From: UBA6814 sp040753075
GTDB taxonomy: Bacteria; Desulfobacterota; Desulfovibrionia; Desulfovibrionales; Desulfovibrionaceae
Assembly: GCA_040753075.1 (NCBI GenBank)
Contig: JBFMHA010000035.1
Coordinates: 1-34,224 of the forward strand
Length of the DNA stretch: 34,224 nt
Direction: 5' to 3'
Shown here one piece after another: positions 1-8,455 of this stretch (the first letter of the stretch is position 1; the number at the start of each line of letters is the position of its first letter). The translations under genes were made by a program, and so were the position numbers. The notes beneath the pieces are model-generated. The model did no database searches and was not told the origin of the DNA. It saw only the letters and a program-made list of their open reading frames with translations.

Positions 1-1297
1 GGAGGACGAAGGCGCCCCGGCGGCCCGGTCCGGGCGCGCCGCCCCGGCCGCCGCCGCAGCCGCGGCGGCCGCGGCCAAGAAGGGCAAGCCCGCGGCGGCC
101 TCCTCCACCATCCGGGTGGACCACGAGAAGCTCGACCACCTCATGAACCTCATCGGCGAGCTCATCATCAACCGCAACCGCTTCTCCATGATCGCCCGGA
201 GCATGGAGGAGGGCTCGGGCAGGATGGACCTCGTGCGCACGGCCACGGATCTCACCGAAACCACCTACGCCATGGCCCGCATCTCCGACGACCTCCAGGA
301 CACCATCATGAAGGTGCGCATGGTGCCGGTGTCCACGGTCTTCACCCGGTTCCCCCGCCTGGTGCGCGACCTGTCCCGCAAGAGCGGCAAGAAGGTGGAG
401 CTCATCACCGAGGGCGAGGAGACCGAACTGGACAAGAGCGTCATCGAGGTCATCGGCGACCCCCTGGTGCACCTCATCCGCAACTCCATGGACCACGGCC
501 TGGAGTCCAACGAGGACCGGATCAAGGCCGGCAAGCCCGAGGTGGGCCGGGTGTGGCTGCGCGCCTACCACCGCGGCAACTCGGTGGCCATCGAGGTGGA
601 GGACGACGGCAAGGGCATCGATCCCAAGAGGATGCGCGAGGTGGGCGTCAAGAAGGGGGTGGTCAGCCAGGAGGAGGCCAACGCCCTGGACGACCGCGCG
701 GCCGTGGACCTCATCTTCGCCCCGGGCTTCTCCTCTGCCGAGAAGATCACCGACATCTCGGGCCGCGGCGTGGGCATGGACGTGGTGCGCACCAACATCA
801 AGAACCTCAAGGGCACCGTGGACGTGCAGACCGCCCTGGGCAAGGGCACCAAGTTCATCCTTTCCCTGCCCCTCACCCTGGCCATCATCGACGCGCTCAT
901 GGTCATGGTGGACGAGCAGATGTACGCCATCCCGCTGGACGCGGTGAGCGAGACCACCAAGATCGAGGCGGACCTGCTCACCGAGGTCAACGGCCGCAAC
1001 GCCGTGACCCTGCGCGGCGAGGTGCTGGGCATCGTGGAGCTGGCCGAGCTGCTGGACCTGCCCCGCAACCAAGCCGAGCGGGACATCCTGCCGGTGGTGG
1101 TGATCCAGGACAACCAGCGCCGCCTGGGCCTGGTGGTGGACCGCCTCCTGGAGCGCCAGGAGATCGTGATCAAGCCGCTCGGCTCCTACCTGGGCGACTG
1201 CCGCGGCCTGTCCGGCGCCACCATCATGGGCGACGGCTCGGTGGTCCTCATCCTCGACCCCCACGAGGTCTACAAGATGGCCACGACCCGGGCGTAG
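1..1297 (+). CDS. cheA: Chemotaxis histidine kinase CheA, 3' part (5' end outside window)
   Basis: CheA autophosphorylates on a histidine in response to chemoreceptors and passes the phosphate to CheY and CheB. The reading frame is open from base 2, so the N-terminal P1 and P2 domains lie upstream of the window. What is visible begins with a low-complexity linker of Ala, Gly and Lys (a run of about ten Ala), then the dimerisation domain (begins IRVDHEKLDHLMNLIGEL), the HATPase domain with N box (HLIRNSMDHGLE), G1 (EVEDDGKGID) and G2 (DISGRGVGMDVV), and the C-terminal CheW-like SH3 domain (from about IIDALMVMVDEQMYAIPL). There is no receiver domain after it. The stop is TAG, followed by a terminator. 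It is presumably the last gene of its operon. cheX lies 18 kb away on the other strand. Confidence 0.95.
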   Translation, partial: EDEGAPAARSGRAAPAAAAAAAAAAKKGKPAAASSTIRVDHEKLDHLMNLIGELIINRNRFSMIARSMEEGSGRMDLVRTATDLTETTYAMARISDDLQDTIMKVRMVPVSTVFTRFPRLVRDLSRKSGKKVELITEGEETELDKSVIEVIGDPLVHLIRNSMDHGLESNEDRIKAGKPEVGRVWLRAYHRGNSVAIEVEDDGKGIDPKRMREVGVKKGVVSQEEANALDDRAAVDLIFAPGFSSAEKITDISGRGVGMDVVRTNIKNLKGTVDVQTALGKGTKFILSLPLTLAIIDALMVMVDEQMYAIPLDAVSETTKIEADLLTEVNGRNAVTLRGEVLGIVELAELLDLPRNQAERDILPVVVIQDNQRRLGLVVDRLLERQEIVIKPLGSYLGDCRGLSGATIMGDGSVVLILDPHEVYKMATTRA

Positions 1298-1321
1298 GCC
1301 CCGGGACAACGAGACAAAAAG

Positions 1322-1353
1322 AGCGGGGGAGCCGGAAGGCTCCCCCGCTTGGT
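1322..1353. terminator. Bidirectional rho-independent terminator between cheA and the membrane protein gene
   Basis: A perfect 12-bp stem (AGCGGGGGAGCC / GGCTCCCCCGCT, 1322-1333 and 1338-1349) with a GGAA loop. It has AAAAA before it and TGGTTT after it, so it can end transcription from both convergent genes. Confidence 0.85.
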
Positions 1354-1374
1354 TTCAGGAGAGGGCGGCGGGCT

Positions 1375-2313
1375 TTAGCCCTGGACCGCCAGCATGATGA
1401 GCCCGGTGGGGCCGGCCAGGGCGGCGGCGAGGAGGGCGACGGCGCCCAGGAGGGCGGGCTTGTGGCGCAGGGGGGCTTCGGCGCGGGAGACGTTGAACAG
1501 GAGAATCGCGGCCAGCACCGCGGCCAGGGCTCCGCCCGCGGCCAGGCCGGTGGCGGTGCTTTTCATCTCCGGGGTGATCTTCTCCCAGGCCGGCAGGAGC
1601 AGCGCCGCGGCCGCGCCGAGCTGGAGCAGGGCCGGGACAGCGGCCCAGCGCGCGCAGTGGCGCACCGCGTACGCGTAGTAGTCCCGGCCGAAGTCGTCCC
1701 TGTTGCGGCGCATGAGCAGGTAGACCAGGCCCAGGCCCGCGCCGCCGGCCATGGCCCAGAGCAGGACGTGGGCCAGCATGGGCCAGAACTTGTCCAGGGG
1801 CGGGTAGAAGTACATGCCTTCCAGGGTGGCGGGCAGGAAAAACCATTCATTCAGGTAGGGCCGGGTCAGGGTCAGCTTGGCGGAAAGGGCCGCGGCCAGG
1901 AGGGTGAACCCGCAGAGGGCGGCCAGGAGCCCGATGGTCCGGTGCAGGGTCTTGCGCTCCTTCAGGGGCTTCCAGGTGGCGCGGTAGAGCAGGGCCAGGA
2001 GCACGGTCAGGCCCAGGCCCGCGGCCAGGGGGAGGGCCAGGATGGGGTTGTTCACCCACAGGGCCAGGTAGTCGGGCTGGCTGCGGTGGATGATCCAGAG
2101 CATGGCCCCGCCCGTGACCACGGTGTAGCCGAGCAGCCACAGGCTCATGGCCGAGAGCTGCTGGGCCAGCTTGCGCAGGAAGACCTGCTTGCGGGCCTCG
2201 GCCAGGCCCTCGGCCAGGAAGGCCACGGCCAGGGCGCCCAGGCCGGAGAGCTCCAGGAGCAGTTGCAGGGACAGGGCCGCCAGGAGGCCCAGGGAGCCGA
2301 GATCGGGTTGCAT
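1375..2313 (-). CDS. Polytopic membrane protein of unknown function
   Basis: This 312-residue protein is not one I can assign to a named family. Hydrophobicity read by eye gives about eight membrane helices (near residues 8-35, 55-75, 87-110, 124-145, 178-200, 217-240, 253-272 and 285-308). A conserved-looking loop between helices 4 and 5 is rich in aromatic residues and Pro (RPYLNEWFFLP, MYFYPPLD). Conserved His residues sit near helix ends, so a haem-bearing or quinol-interacting membrane subunit is possible, but there is no Cys-x2-Cys-His motif and this is only a guess. The start was set at 2313 because GGGAGG lies just upstream; an in-frame ATG 24 codons earlier has no such site. It stands alone, convergent with cheA and divergent from the cpoB-like gene. 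Confidence 0.75.
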   Translation of the reverse strand: MQPDLGSLGLLAALSLQLLLELSGLGALAVAFLAEGLAEARKQVFLRKLAQQLSAMSLWLLGYTVVTGGAMLWIIHRSQPDYLALWVNNPILALPLAAGLGLTVLLALLYRATWKPLKERKTLHRTIGLLAALCGFTLLAAALSAKLTLTRPYLNEWFFLPATLEGMYFYPPLDKFWPMLAHVLLWAMAGGAGLGLVYLLMRRNRDDFGRDYYAYAVRHCARWAAVPALLQLGAAAALLLPAWEKITPEMKSTATGLAAGGALAAVLAAILLFNVSRAEAPLRHKPALLGAVALLAAALAGPTGLIMLAVQG

Positions 2314-2749
2314 GGGATGTCCTCCCTTGGGTGCGAATTCAGGGCTCTCGCCCGGCAGGGCGGATGCCTCCTGCCCCGGGCCCAACTGGGGCAGGAGCGA
2401 GGCTCCGGGCCGGGCGGGTCGGGGCCGTTCGCTCCGGGATCGTGATCGCCTGGAGCTACGCGGCCTTCGGGGCGTTCCCCGGAGTCGTCAAGCGCCTCAG
2501 ATATGCCCCGGACAGCGCCTCGGCGCAAGGGCTGGGCGCGGCCGTTGTGCCGCAACCAGCCGGGTTTGGCAAGGCCGGCGCGTAGGCGGAAGGATGCCGC
2601 GCCGGCCCGCAGGCGGGGAATTCCGTCCGTCTTGGGTCGTCCTTGAGTTTTCCTTCGTTGTCGCCTATCTGTATCCGAATCTTTTCAGGGGTTGGCGCGT
2701 CCGTCCGAGGATGCGCCGCGGCTTGGGAACGGTCAGCGCGGGAGGGAGC
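2314..2749. other. 436-bp intergenic region with two long hairpins
   Basis: No convincing gene lies between the divergent membrane protein and cpoB-like genes. The stretch holds a 10-bp perfect inverted repeat at 2368-2377/2388-2397 (CTCCTGCCCC) and another at 2573-2582/2598-2607 (GGCCGGCGCG). Read on the minus strand, both would lie in the leader of the membrane protein gene. I recognise no known riboswitch core. A plausible plus-strand promoter for cpoB is at 2643-2671. Confidence 0.5.
2643..2671 (+). promoter_or_regulatory. Candidate sigma-70 promoter for the cpoB-dprA run
   Basis: TTGAGT and TATCTG are separated by 17 bp, in a locally AT-rich patch inside otherwise GC-rich DNA, about 80 bp before the cpoB-like start. 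It matches the consensus partly. Confidence 0.4.
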
Positions 2750-3520
2750 ATGGGCGCATGGCGCAAGGCCGTGGGGGTGGCGGCGATGCTGGGCCTGCTG
2801 GCGGGCTGCGCCTCGCATCAGTCCGAGGGCAGCACCGAATGGCGGCTGCGCAAGCTGGAGGAGCACGCCCTGGCCGCCCAGGAGCAGGCCCTGCAGCGCA
2901 GCGACCGGGAGCAGCAGGCCGAGGCCCGCCTGGACGCCCTGGAGGGCCGGGTGGACGGCTTGGCCAAGTCCCAGAAGGATCTGGAGGCCATGCTGTCGGA
3001 CCTGTCCGCCTCCCGCCCGTCCATCGCCCCGGCCGCTCCGGCGGCGCAGGCCCGGGCCGCGGAGCCGGCCATGACCACGGCCCCCAAGCCTGCGGACAAG
3101 CCGGCCGCCAAACCGGCCGCGGCCGCGCCGGCCAAGGCCGGGTCCGGAGCCCAGGCCGAGTACGACCGCGCCCTGGCCACGCTGCGGGCGGGCAAGCCCG
3201 AGGAGGCCCGCACGCGTTTCGAAGCCTTCCTCGCCTCCTGGCCCAAGAGCGATCTGGCCGCCAACGCCCGGTACTGGATCGGCGAAAGCTACTACAACCA
3301 GAACCGCCATGCCGACGCGGTCATCAGCTTCCGCCAGGTCCACCAGGAGCACCCCAAGCACGCCAAGGCCGCCGCGGCCCTGCTCAAGATGGGCATGTCC
3401 TACCAGAAGCTGGGAGACGCGCAGAACGCCCGGTTCTACTGGGAGGCCCTGCTGGCGGACTATCCCCAGTCCGAGCCCGCGGGCCTGGCGCGCAAGATGC
3501 TTTCCACCCTGAAGAAATAG
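2750..3520 (+). CDS. cpoB: YbgF/CpoB-like lipoprotein with TPR repeats
   Basis: CpoB-type proteins sit in the periplasm and coordinate Tol-Pal driven outer-membrane constriction with peptidoglycan synthesis. This 256-residue protein has the family layout: a lipoprotein signal (residues 1-20, lipobox LAGC with Cys20), an N-terminal charged coiled coil (about 28-82), a flexible linker of Pro, Ala and Lys (about 85-130), and C-terminal TPR repeats (about 138-256) including ARYWIGESYYNQNRHADA and QKLGDAQNARFYWEALL. The start at 2750 follows GGAGGGA and gives the signal peptide; longer in-frame reading upstream is non-coding in style. Family members are usually periplasmic with a type I signal, so the lipobox is a variant. 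No tolQRAB-pal genes are nearby, so the exact role is inferred from architecture. dprA follows 12 bp later. Confidence 0.8.
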   Translation: MGAWRKAVGVAAMLGLLAGCASHQSEGSTEWRLRKLEEHALAAQEQALQRSDREQQAEARLDALEGRVDGLAKSQKDLEAMLSDLSASRPSIAPAAPAAQARAAEPAMTTAPKPADKPAAKPAAAAPAKAGSGAQAEYDRALATLRAGKPEEARTRFEAFLASWPKSDLAANARYWIGESYYNQNRHADAVISFRQVHQEHPKHAKAAAALLKMGMSYQKLGDAQNARFYWEALLADYPQSEPAGLARKMLSTLKK

Positions 3521-3532
3521 CCGGGCGTTGGC

Positions 3533-4717
3533 ATGGCCTGCCCCGCGGAGAGGGAGTTCAAGTCCTGCCTGGCCCTGCGCCACACGCCGGGGCTGGGGCC
3601 GCGCTCCTGGGGGCCGCTGCTCCGGCGTTTCGGCAGCGCCTGGGAGGCCTACAACCAGGCCGGATCGTGGTCCGGAATGGGGCTGGTCGATCCCGACGTG
3701 GCCCGGGCCTTCGTCGCCCGGGAGTGGGAGGATGCGGCCAGGGCCGAGTACGCCGCGGCCCGGGCCGCGGGCATGGAGGTGCTGGCTTTTTCCTCTCCCG
3801 CCTTTCCCGAGCGGCTGCGCCAGATTCCCGATCCGCCCCTGTTCCTGTACTGCTCCGGCCGGACCGAACTGGCCGCCGGCCCCGGCGTGGCCGTGGTGGG
3901 CACCCGGCGCAGCAGCGCCGCGGCGGTGCAGGCGGCCGAACGCATGGCCGCAGGCCTGTCCGAGGCCGGCATCACCGTGGTTTCCGGTCTGGCGCGGGGC
4001 ATCGACCGCGCCGCCCACCAGGGCGCGCTGGCCGGCCCCGGGGGCACGGTGGCGGTGCTCGGCTGCGGCCTGGACGTGTGTTTTCCCGCGGAGAACGCCG
4101 GACTCCAGGCCGACCTGTCCACCCGGGCCCTGGTGCTCAGCGAGTTTCCCCCGGGCGCGGAGCCCCGCGCCGGCCATTTTCCGCAGCGCAACCGGATCAT
4201 CAGCGGGCTGTGCCTGGGCGTGGTGGTGGTCGAGGCCCCGGCCAAGAGCGGCGCGCTCATCACCGCCCGCCTGGCCCTGGACCATGGCCGCGAGGTCTAC
4301 GTGCTGGAGGGGCCGGCGGACAGCGCCAGCTTCGCGGGGTCGCGGGACCTCCTGGAAGAGGGGGCGCTGCGGGTTTCCTCGGCCGGCGAGGTGATCCTGG
4401 ACCTGGCCCCGCAGCTCAAGGCGGAGATGGCCGCCAGGCCGGACGGTCCGAGGTCCCGGCCGGCGACGCGCCCCCGCGGCCGGGCCAAGGCTGCGCCCGC
4501 GCCGGCCGCAACCCCGCCGCCGGCCCCGGCCGGGGACACCGAGGAGGAGCGGGCGGTGCTGGCCGCCATGGCCCAGGGGCTGCGGCAGAAGGACGAACTG
4601 ACGCGGTCCCTGGGATGGGACGCGGCCCGCACCGGCCGGGTGCTGCTCGCCATGGAGCTCAAGGGGTTGCTCCACCAGCTCCCGGGCATGCGCTACGCCG
4701 CAGGCCCGCGTCATTGA
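3533..4717 (+). CDS. dprA: DNA-processing protein DprA
   Basis: DprA binds incoming single-stranded DNA during natural transformation and loads RecA; many non-competent bacteria also keep it. The 394-residue protein has an N-terminal SAM/HhH-like segment (about 1-80), the Rossmann-type DNA_processg_A domain (about 105-310) with VAVVGTRRSS near residue 120, SGLARGIDRAAHQGAL near 150, the ProGlnArgAsn-Arg-Ile-Ile-Ser-Gly motif near 216 and SGALITARLALDHGREV near 240, then a Pro/Ala-rich linker, and a C-terminal winged helix (about 335-394). That is full length for the family. The ATG at 3533 has only a weak ribosome site, so coupling to the upstream gene 12 bp away is likely. Its stop codon overlaps the -35 box of the next promoter. 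Confidence 0.95.
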   Translation: MACPAEREFKSCLALRHTPGLGPRSWGPLLRRFGSAWEAYNQAGSWSGMGLVDPDVARAFVAREWEDAARAEYAAARAAGMEVLAFSSPAFPERLRQIPDPPLFLYCSGRTELAAGPGVAVVGTRRSSAAAVQAAERMAAGLSEAGITVVSGLARGIDRAAHQGALAGPGGTVAVLGCGLDVCFPAENAGLQADLSTRALVLSEFPPGAEPRAGHFPQRNRIISGLCLGVVVVEAPAKSGALITARLALDHGREVYVLEGPADSASFAGSRDLLEEGALRVSSAGEVILDLAPQLKAEMAARPDGPRSRPATRPRGRAKAAPAPAATPPPAPAGDTEEERAVLAAMAQGLRQKDELTRSLGWDAARTGRVLLAMELKGLLHQLPGMRYAAGPRH

Positions 4718-4742
4718 CCGGGGAGGGGAAGCTTTCTAGTAT
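4714..4742 (+). promoter_or_regulatory. Sigma-70 type promoter for the histidine kinase and xerC
   Basis: TTGACC (4714-4719) and TAGTAT (4737-4742) are separated by exactly 17 bp. The -35 box overlaps the dprA stop codon. The predicted leader before the kinase ATG is about 33 bases. Confidence 0.6.
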
Positions 4743-4781
4743 GCTGCAAGGGTACGCGTCTCTTCCCAGGAATGTGGAGCC

Positions 4782-7484
4782 ATGAGCCTCAGGAACGTCA
4801 CCCTGCTCCTCACCGGAGCCACCGCCGCGGTCTGCATCGCGCTGGTGTCCCTGGTTTCCGAGCAGATCATCATGTCCGGGTATGCGGACCTGGAGCGCAC
4901 CCAGGTCCGGGAGAGTCTGCGCCGGGCCCAGGCCGCCCTGGACGCCGAGTCCGGCCGGATCATGGCCATCCTCAAGGACTGGGCCTACTGGGACGACACC
5001 CTGGATTTCGTGGCCGGGACCAATGACGGCTTCGCGGACGCCAACCTCATGGACACTACGTTCCGGAGCCTCCAGATCGACGTGATGCTCTTCTTCTCCC
5101 CGGACGGCGCGCTGGTGCGCGCCAAGCGTTACGATCCCGGGAAGAACGCGGAGGTCCCGCTTTCCGCAGAACTCCTTGATATCTTTGTTCGGGATTCTCC
5201 CTGGGTGCGTTTCGCGTCCGAGCAGGGCCATCGTTCCGGCCTGGCGCTGGCGGGCGAGGACGCGCTGATGCTGGGCGCCCTGCCCATCCTGGACAGCAAC
5301 GCCGAAGGGCCGGCGGGCGGGGCCATGGTCATGGGCCGCTTCTTGGGCCGCGCCCTGGTGGAGGAACTGGCCGGCCGGACCCTGCTGGACCTGGGCCTCC
5401 TGCCTGCGCGGGCCGGGAGCCTGGATGCGGAGCATGCCGAGATCCTGGGCCTGCTCTCCGCAGGCCAGGACATGGTGGTCAAAAGCGGGGACGGGGACCG
5501 GGTCAGCGGCTTCGCCCTGCTGCGGGACACCGAGGGGCGGCCGGTTTTTCTGCTGCGGGTTTCCCAGGACCGCGACATCATGCGCCAGGGCCGGGACACC
5601 CTGCGGTATACCGTGGTCGCGGTGGCCGCCACGGTGCTGCTCATCGGGCTGGCGCTCTTCGCGCTGATGGACCGGCGGGTCGTGTCCCGCGTTGCGTCTC
5701 TGTCCCGGGAGGTGGACGGCATCGCCGGGGGAGAGGGGTTGTCCCGCCGGGTGGAGGCGTCCGGCCGGGACGAACTGGCCCGGCTGGGCGGAGCCATCAA
5801 CGCCATGCTCGCGGACCTGGAGCGGTCCGCGGCCGCCCTGCGCGAGAGCGAAGCGCAGCACCGGGCCATGTTCGAGGACCATCGGGCGGTGATGCTGCTC
5901 CTGGACCCCGAGTCCGGCCTGGTGGCGGACGCCAATCCCGCGGCCGCGGAGTTTTATGGCTATTCCCGGGAAGACCTGAAGGGAATGCCCCTGCTCAACA
6001 TCTGCCTCCTCTCCAGGCAGGAGCTGGCCGAGAAGATGGGCAAGGCCCAGGCGGCCGGGCCGGCGCGGTTCGAGTGCCGGCAGCGCCTGGCCACAGGCGA
6101 GGTGCGAGAGGTCATGGTGCAGACCGGGCTGGTGGAGGGAGGCGGGCTTCGGCTGGTCCACGCCATCGTGTTCGACGCCACCGAGCGCCGCTGGGCCGAG
6201 AACGCCCTCCAGATGGCCTATGCCCAGATGGAGGCCCGGGTGCAGGCCCGCACCGAGGAGCTCAATTCCTCCAACGCGCTGCTGCGGGCCGAGATCGCCG
6301 AACGGGAACAGGCCGAGGCCGGCCTGCGCGAGAGCCGAGAGCGCCTCGCCCGGATCACCGGATCGGCCTACGACGCCATTCTCATGCTCGATTCCCGTGG
6401 CCTGGTGTCCTACGCCAACCCGGCTGCGGAGCGGCTCTTCGGCCGGGCTGCCGGCGAACTGGCCGGGGGCGACGCCGCGAGGCTGTTCACCTGCACGGTC
6501 ATGCCCGGCTTTCCCCGGGACGTGGGAGAAGACCAGTCCGGGATAACGGCGGAATGTGAACTCCATGCCGGCGAAGGCCGCGAGGTGCCGGTGGAGTTGT
6601 CCCTGTCCACGGTGGCCGGCCGGGAGGGCCGGGAGACCGTTCTGGTGGTGCGCGACGTGTCCGTGCGCCGGGCCGCGGAGGAGGCCCTGCAGCGGGCCAA
6701 GGAGGAGGCCGAGGAGGTCAGCCGCCTCAAGAGCGAGTTCATCACCATGCTCTCCCACGAGATGCGCACGCCCATGACCTCCATCCTGGGCTTCGCCAAG
6801 ATCATCCTCAAGCGTCTGGAGCGGGACGTCCTGCCCGGGCTGGCCGAGGCCGGAGGCCGGGCCGCCTCGTCCGGGGCCCTGGCGGTGCGCAACCTGGAGA
6901 TCATCGTGGCCGAGGGCGAGCGGCTCACCGACATGATGAGCGACGTGCTGGACCTGGCCAAGCTGGAGGCCGGCCGGGCCGAGTGGCGGCCCCGCCGGGT
7001 GGACCTGGCCGGGCTGCTCCGCGAGGCCAGGGAAAAGACCGCATCGCTCTTCGAGGCCCAGGGCCTGGCCTGGGGCGAGGACCTGGAGGGCGGCCTGCCT
7101 CTGGTCCTGTGCGATCCGGACAAGGTCCTTCAGGTGCTCATGAACCTCATCTCCAACGCGGTGAAGTTCACTCCCGCCGGCACGGTGCGGATCCGCCTGC
7201 GCCGCGACGGCGACTGCGCGGTGGTGGCGGTGGAGGACTCCGGCATCGGCATCTCGACCCAGGACCAGGCCAAGCTCTTCGGCAAGTTCGTCCAGCTTTC
7301 CGACACCCTGACCGACAAGCCGCGGGGCACGGGCCTGGGCCTGTCCATCTGCAAGCACATCGTGGAGTTGCACAGCGGCCGCATCTGGGTGGAGAGCGAG
7401 CCCGGCCGGGGCAGCACCTTCAGCTTCACCCTGCCCCTGGCTCCCGAGGCCGAGGATGCCGGCGGCGAGGAGCGGGAGGCGTGA
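4782..7484 (+). CDS. Membrane sensor histidine kinase: CHASE4-HAMP-PAS-PAS-HisKA-HATPase
   Basis: A 900-residue sensor kinase. Domains in order: transmembrane helix 1 (about 5-27), a periplasmic CHASE4-type sensor (about 30-270, with the typical DWAYWDDTLDFV), transmembrane helix 2 (about 274-294), HAMP (about 295-350), PAS 1 (about 362-470), a coiled coil (about 475-512), PAS 2 (about 515-625), HisKA (about 640-715) with phospho-acceptor His659 in SHEMRTP, and HATPase (about 740-895) with N box NLISNAVKFTP, G1 EDSGIGIS and G2 RGTGLGLSICKHIVE. All catalytic motifs are intact. There is no attached receiver domain, and no response regulator gene is in the window, so it is an orphan kinase. The ligand is unknown. 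The TGA stop overlaps the xerC GTG start (GTGA), so the two are probably co-translated. Confidence 0.93.
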   Translation: MSLRNVTLLLTGATAAVCIALVSLVSEQIIMSGYADLERTQVRESLRRAQAALDAESGRIMAILKDWAYWDDTLDFVAGTNDGFADANLMDTTFRSLQIDVMLFFSPDGALVRAKRYDPGKNAEVPLSAELLDIFVRDSPWVRFASEQGHRSGLALAGEDALMLGALPILDSNAEGPAGGAMVMGRFLGRALVEELAGRTLLDLGLLPARAGSLDAEHAEILGLLSAGQDMVVKSGDGDRVSGFALLRDTEGRPVFLLRVSQDRDIMRQGRDTLRYTVVAVAATVLLIGLALFALMDRRVVSRVASLSREVDGIAGGEGLSRRVEASGRDELARLGGAINAMLADLERSAAALRESEAQHRAMFEDHRAVMLLLDPESGLVADANPAAAEFYGYSREDLKGMPLLNICLLSRQELAEKMGKAQAAGPARFECRQRLATGEVREVMVQTGLVEGGGLRLVHAIVFDATERRWAENALQMAYAQMEARVQARTEELNSSNALLRAEIAEREQAEAGLRESRERLARITGSAYDAILMLDSRGLVSYANPAAERLFGRAAGELAGGDAARLFTCTVMPGFPRDVGEDQSGITAECELHAGEGREVPVELSLSTVAGREGRETVLVVRDVSVRRAAEEALQRAKEEAEEVSRLKSEFITMLSHEMRTPMTSILGFAKIILKRLERDVLPGLAEAGGRAASSGALAVRNLEIIVAEGERLTDMMSDVLDLAKLEAGRAEWRPRRVDLAGLLREAREKTASLFEAQGLAWGEDLEGGLPLVLCDPDKVLQVLMNLISNAVKFTPAGTVRIRLRRDGDCAVVAVEDSGIGISTQDQAKLFGKFVQLSDTLTDKPRGTGLGLSICKHIVELHSGRIWVESEPGRGSTFSFTLPLAPEAEDAGGEEREA

Positions 7485-8455
7485 GCCGGGGCCGCGGGAG
7501 GCAGGATCCGCTGCCGGTACTGCCGGAGATTCCCCCTCTGCCCGCTCCTGCCGAGGCCTGGGTGGCTCGGCTGGCGGTGGAGAAGGGCTACAGCCCGGCC
7601 ACCCTGGCCGCCTACGCCGGCGACCTGGCCCAGTTCGAGGAGTTCCTGGCCACCCGGGGCAAGACCCTGGAGGAGCCGGAGGCCGTGGGCCGCTCCGAGA
7701 TCCGCGGGTTCCTGGCCGAACTGCACCGCCGCGGGGTGGGCAAGTCCTCGGCCGGCCGCAAGCTCTCGGCCCTGCGCGGCCTGTTCAGGCATCTCCTGCG
7801 CACGGGCAAGGTCCGGGAGAATCCGGTGGCCGGGGTGGCCAACCCCAAGGCCGACAAGCGACACCCGGACGCGCTCAACGTGGACCAGGCCCTGGCCCTC
7901 ATGGAGGCCGGCCGGCTGGAGGATCCCGAGGGCCTGCGGGACATGGCCCTGGCCGAGTTGCTCTACGGTTCGGGCCTGCGGGTGTCCGAGGCCACGGGCC
8001 TCGACGTGGACGACGTGGACTTGGCCGGCGGCTGGGTGCGGGTTCTGGGCAAGGGCTCCAAGGAGCGCACCGTGCCGCTCACCGAGGCGGGCAAGCGCCG
8101 CATCGGGGAGTATCTGCGCTGCCGGGACGCCTTTGACCCCCTGCCCGGGGAGGAGGCCCTGTTCGTGGGCAACCGGGGCGGCCGCCTGAACCGCCGGGTG
8201 GCGGCGCGCATCCTGGAGAACATGGCCAGGCTGGCCGGCCTGCCCCAGGGCGTCCACCCCCACGTGCTGCGGCACAGCTTCGCCACCCATCTCCTGGAGG
8301 CCGGCGCGGACCTGCGCAGCGTGCAGGAGCTCCTGGGCCACTCCCGCCTCACCACCACCCAGCGCTACACCCACCTCTCCATCCAGAAGCTCGTGGAGGC
8401 CTACGACAAGGCCCATCCGGGGGCTCAGTCCGGGAGCAGGAAGGGGAAGGGCTAG
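7481..8455 (+). CDS. xerC: Tyrosine recombinase XerC/XerD family
   Basis: Xer recombinases resolve chromosome dimers at the dif site near the terminus. The 324-residue protein has an N-terminal SAM-like core-binding domain (about 20-110) and a C-terminal catalytic domain with the full set of residues: Arg167 (GSGLRVSE), Lys194 (GKGSKER), His261 and Arg264 (HVLRHSF), His287 (LLGHS) and nucleophile Tyr296 (TQRYTHL). Length and the LGHSRLTTTQRYTHLS signature match chromosomal XerC/XerD rather than a phage integrase. XerC or XerD cannot be told apart here. The GTG start at 7481 follows GGGAGG and overlaps the kinase stop. Its own stop shares a CTAG with the convergent antitoxin gene. No dif site is recognisable in the window. 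Confidence 0.92.
   Translation: MSRGRGRQDPLPVLPEIPPLPAPAEAWVARLAVEKGYSPATLAAYAGDLAQFEEFLATRGKTLEEPEAVGRSEIRGFLAELHRRGVGKSSAGRKLSALRGLFRHLLRTGKVRENPVAGVANPKADKRHPDALNVDQALALMEAGRLEDPEGLRDMALAELLYGSGLRVSEATGLDVDDVDLAGGWVRVLGKGSKERTVPLTEAGKRRIGEYLRCRDAFDPLPGEEALFVGNRGGRLNRRVAARILENMARLAGLPQGVHPHVLRHSFATHLLEAGADLRSVQELLGHSRLTTTQRYTHLSIQKLVEAYDKAHPGAQSGSRKGKG

Noticed and set aside
553..2445. Long plus-strand frame of 630 codons
   Set aside because: It overlaps cheA and the membrane protein out of frame and reads as Gly/Arg/Pro-rich filler caused by high GC.
2314..2749. Cobalamin or TPP riboswitch
   Set aside because: No conserved core such as the B12 box or the TPP CTGAGA pattern was found.
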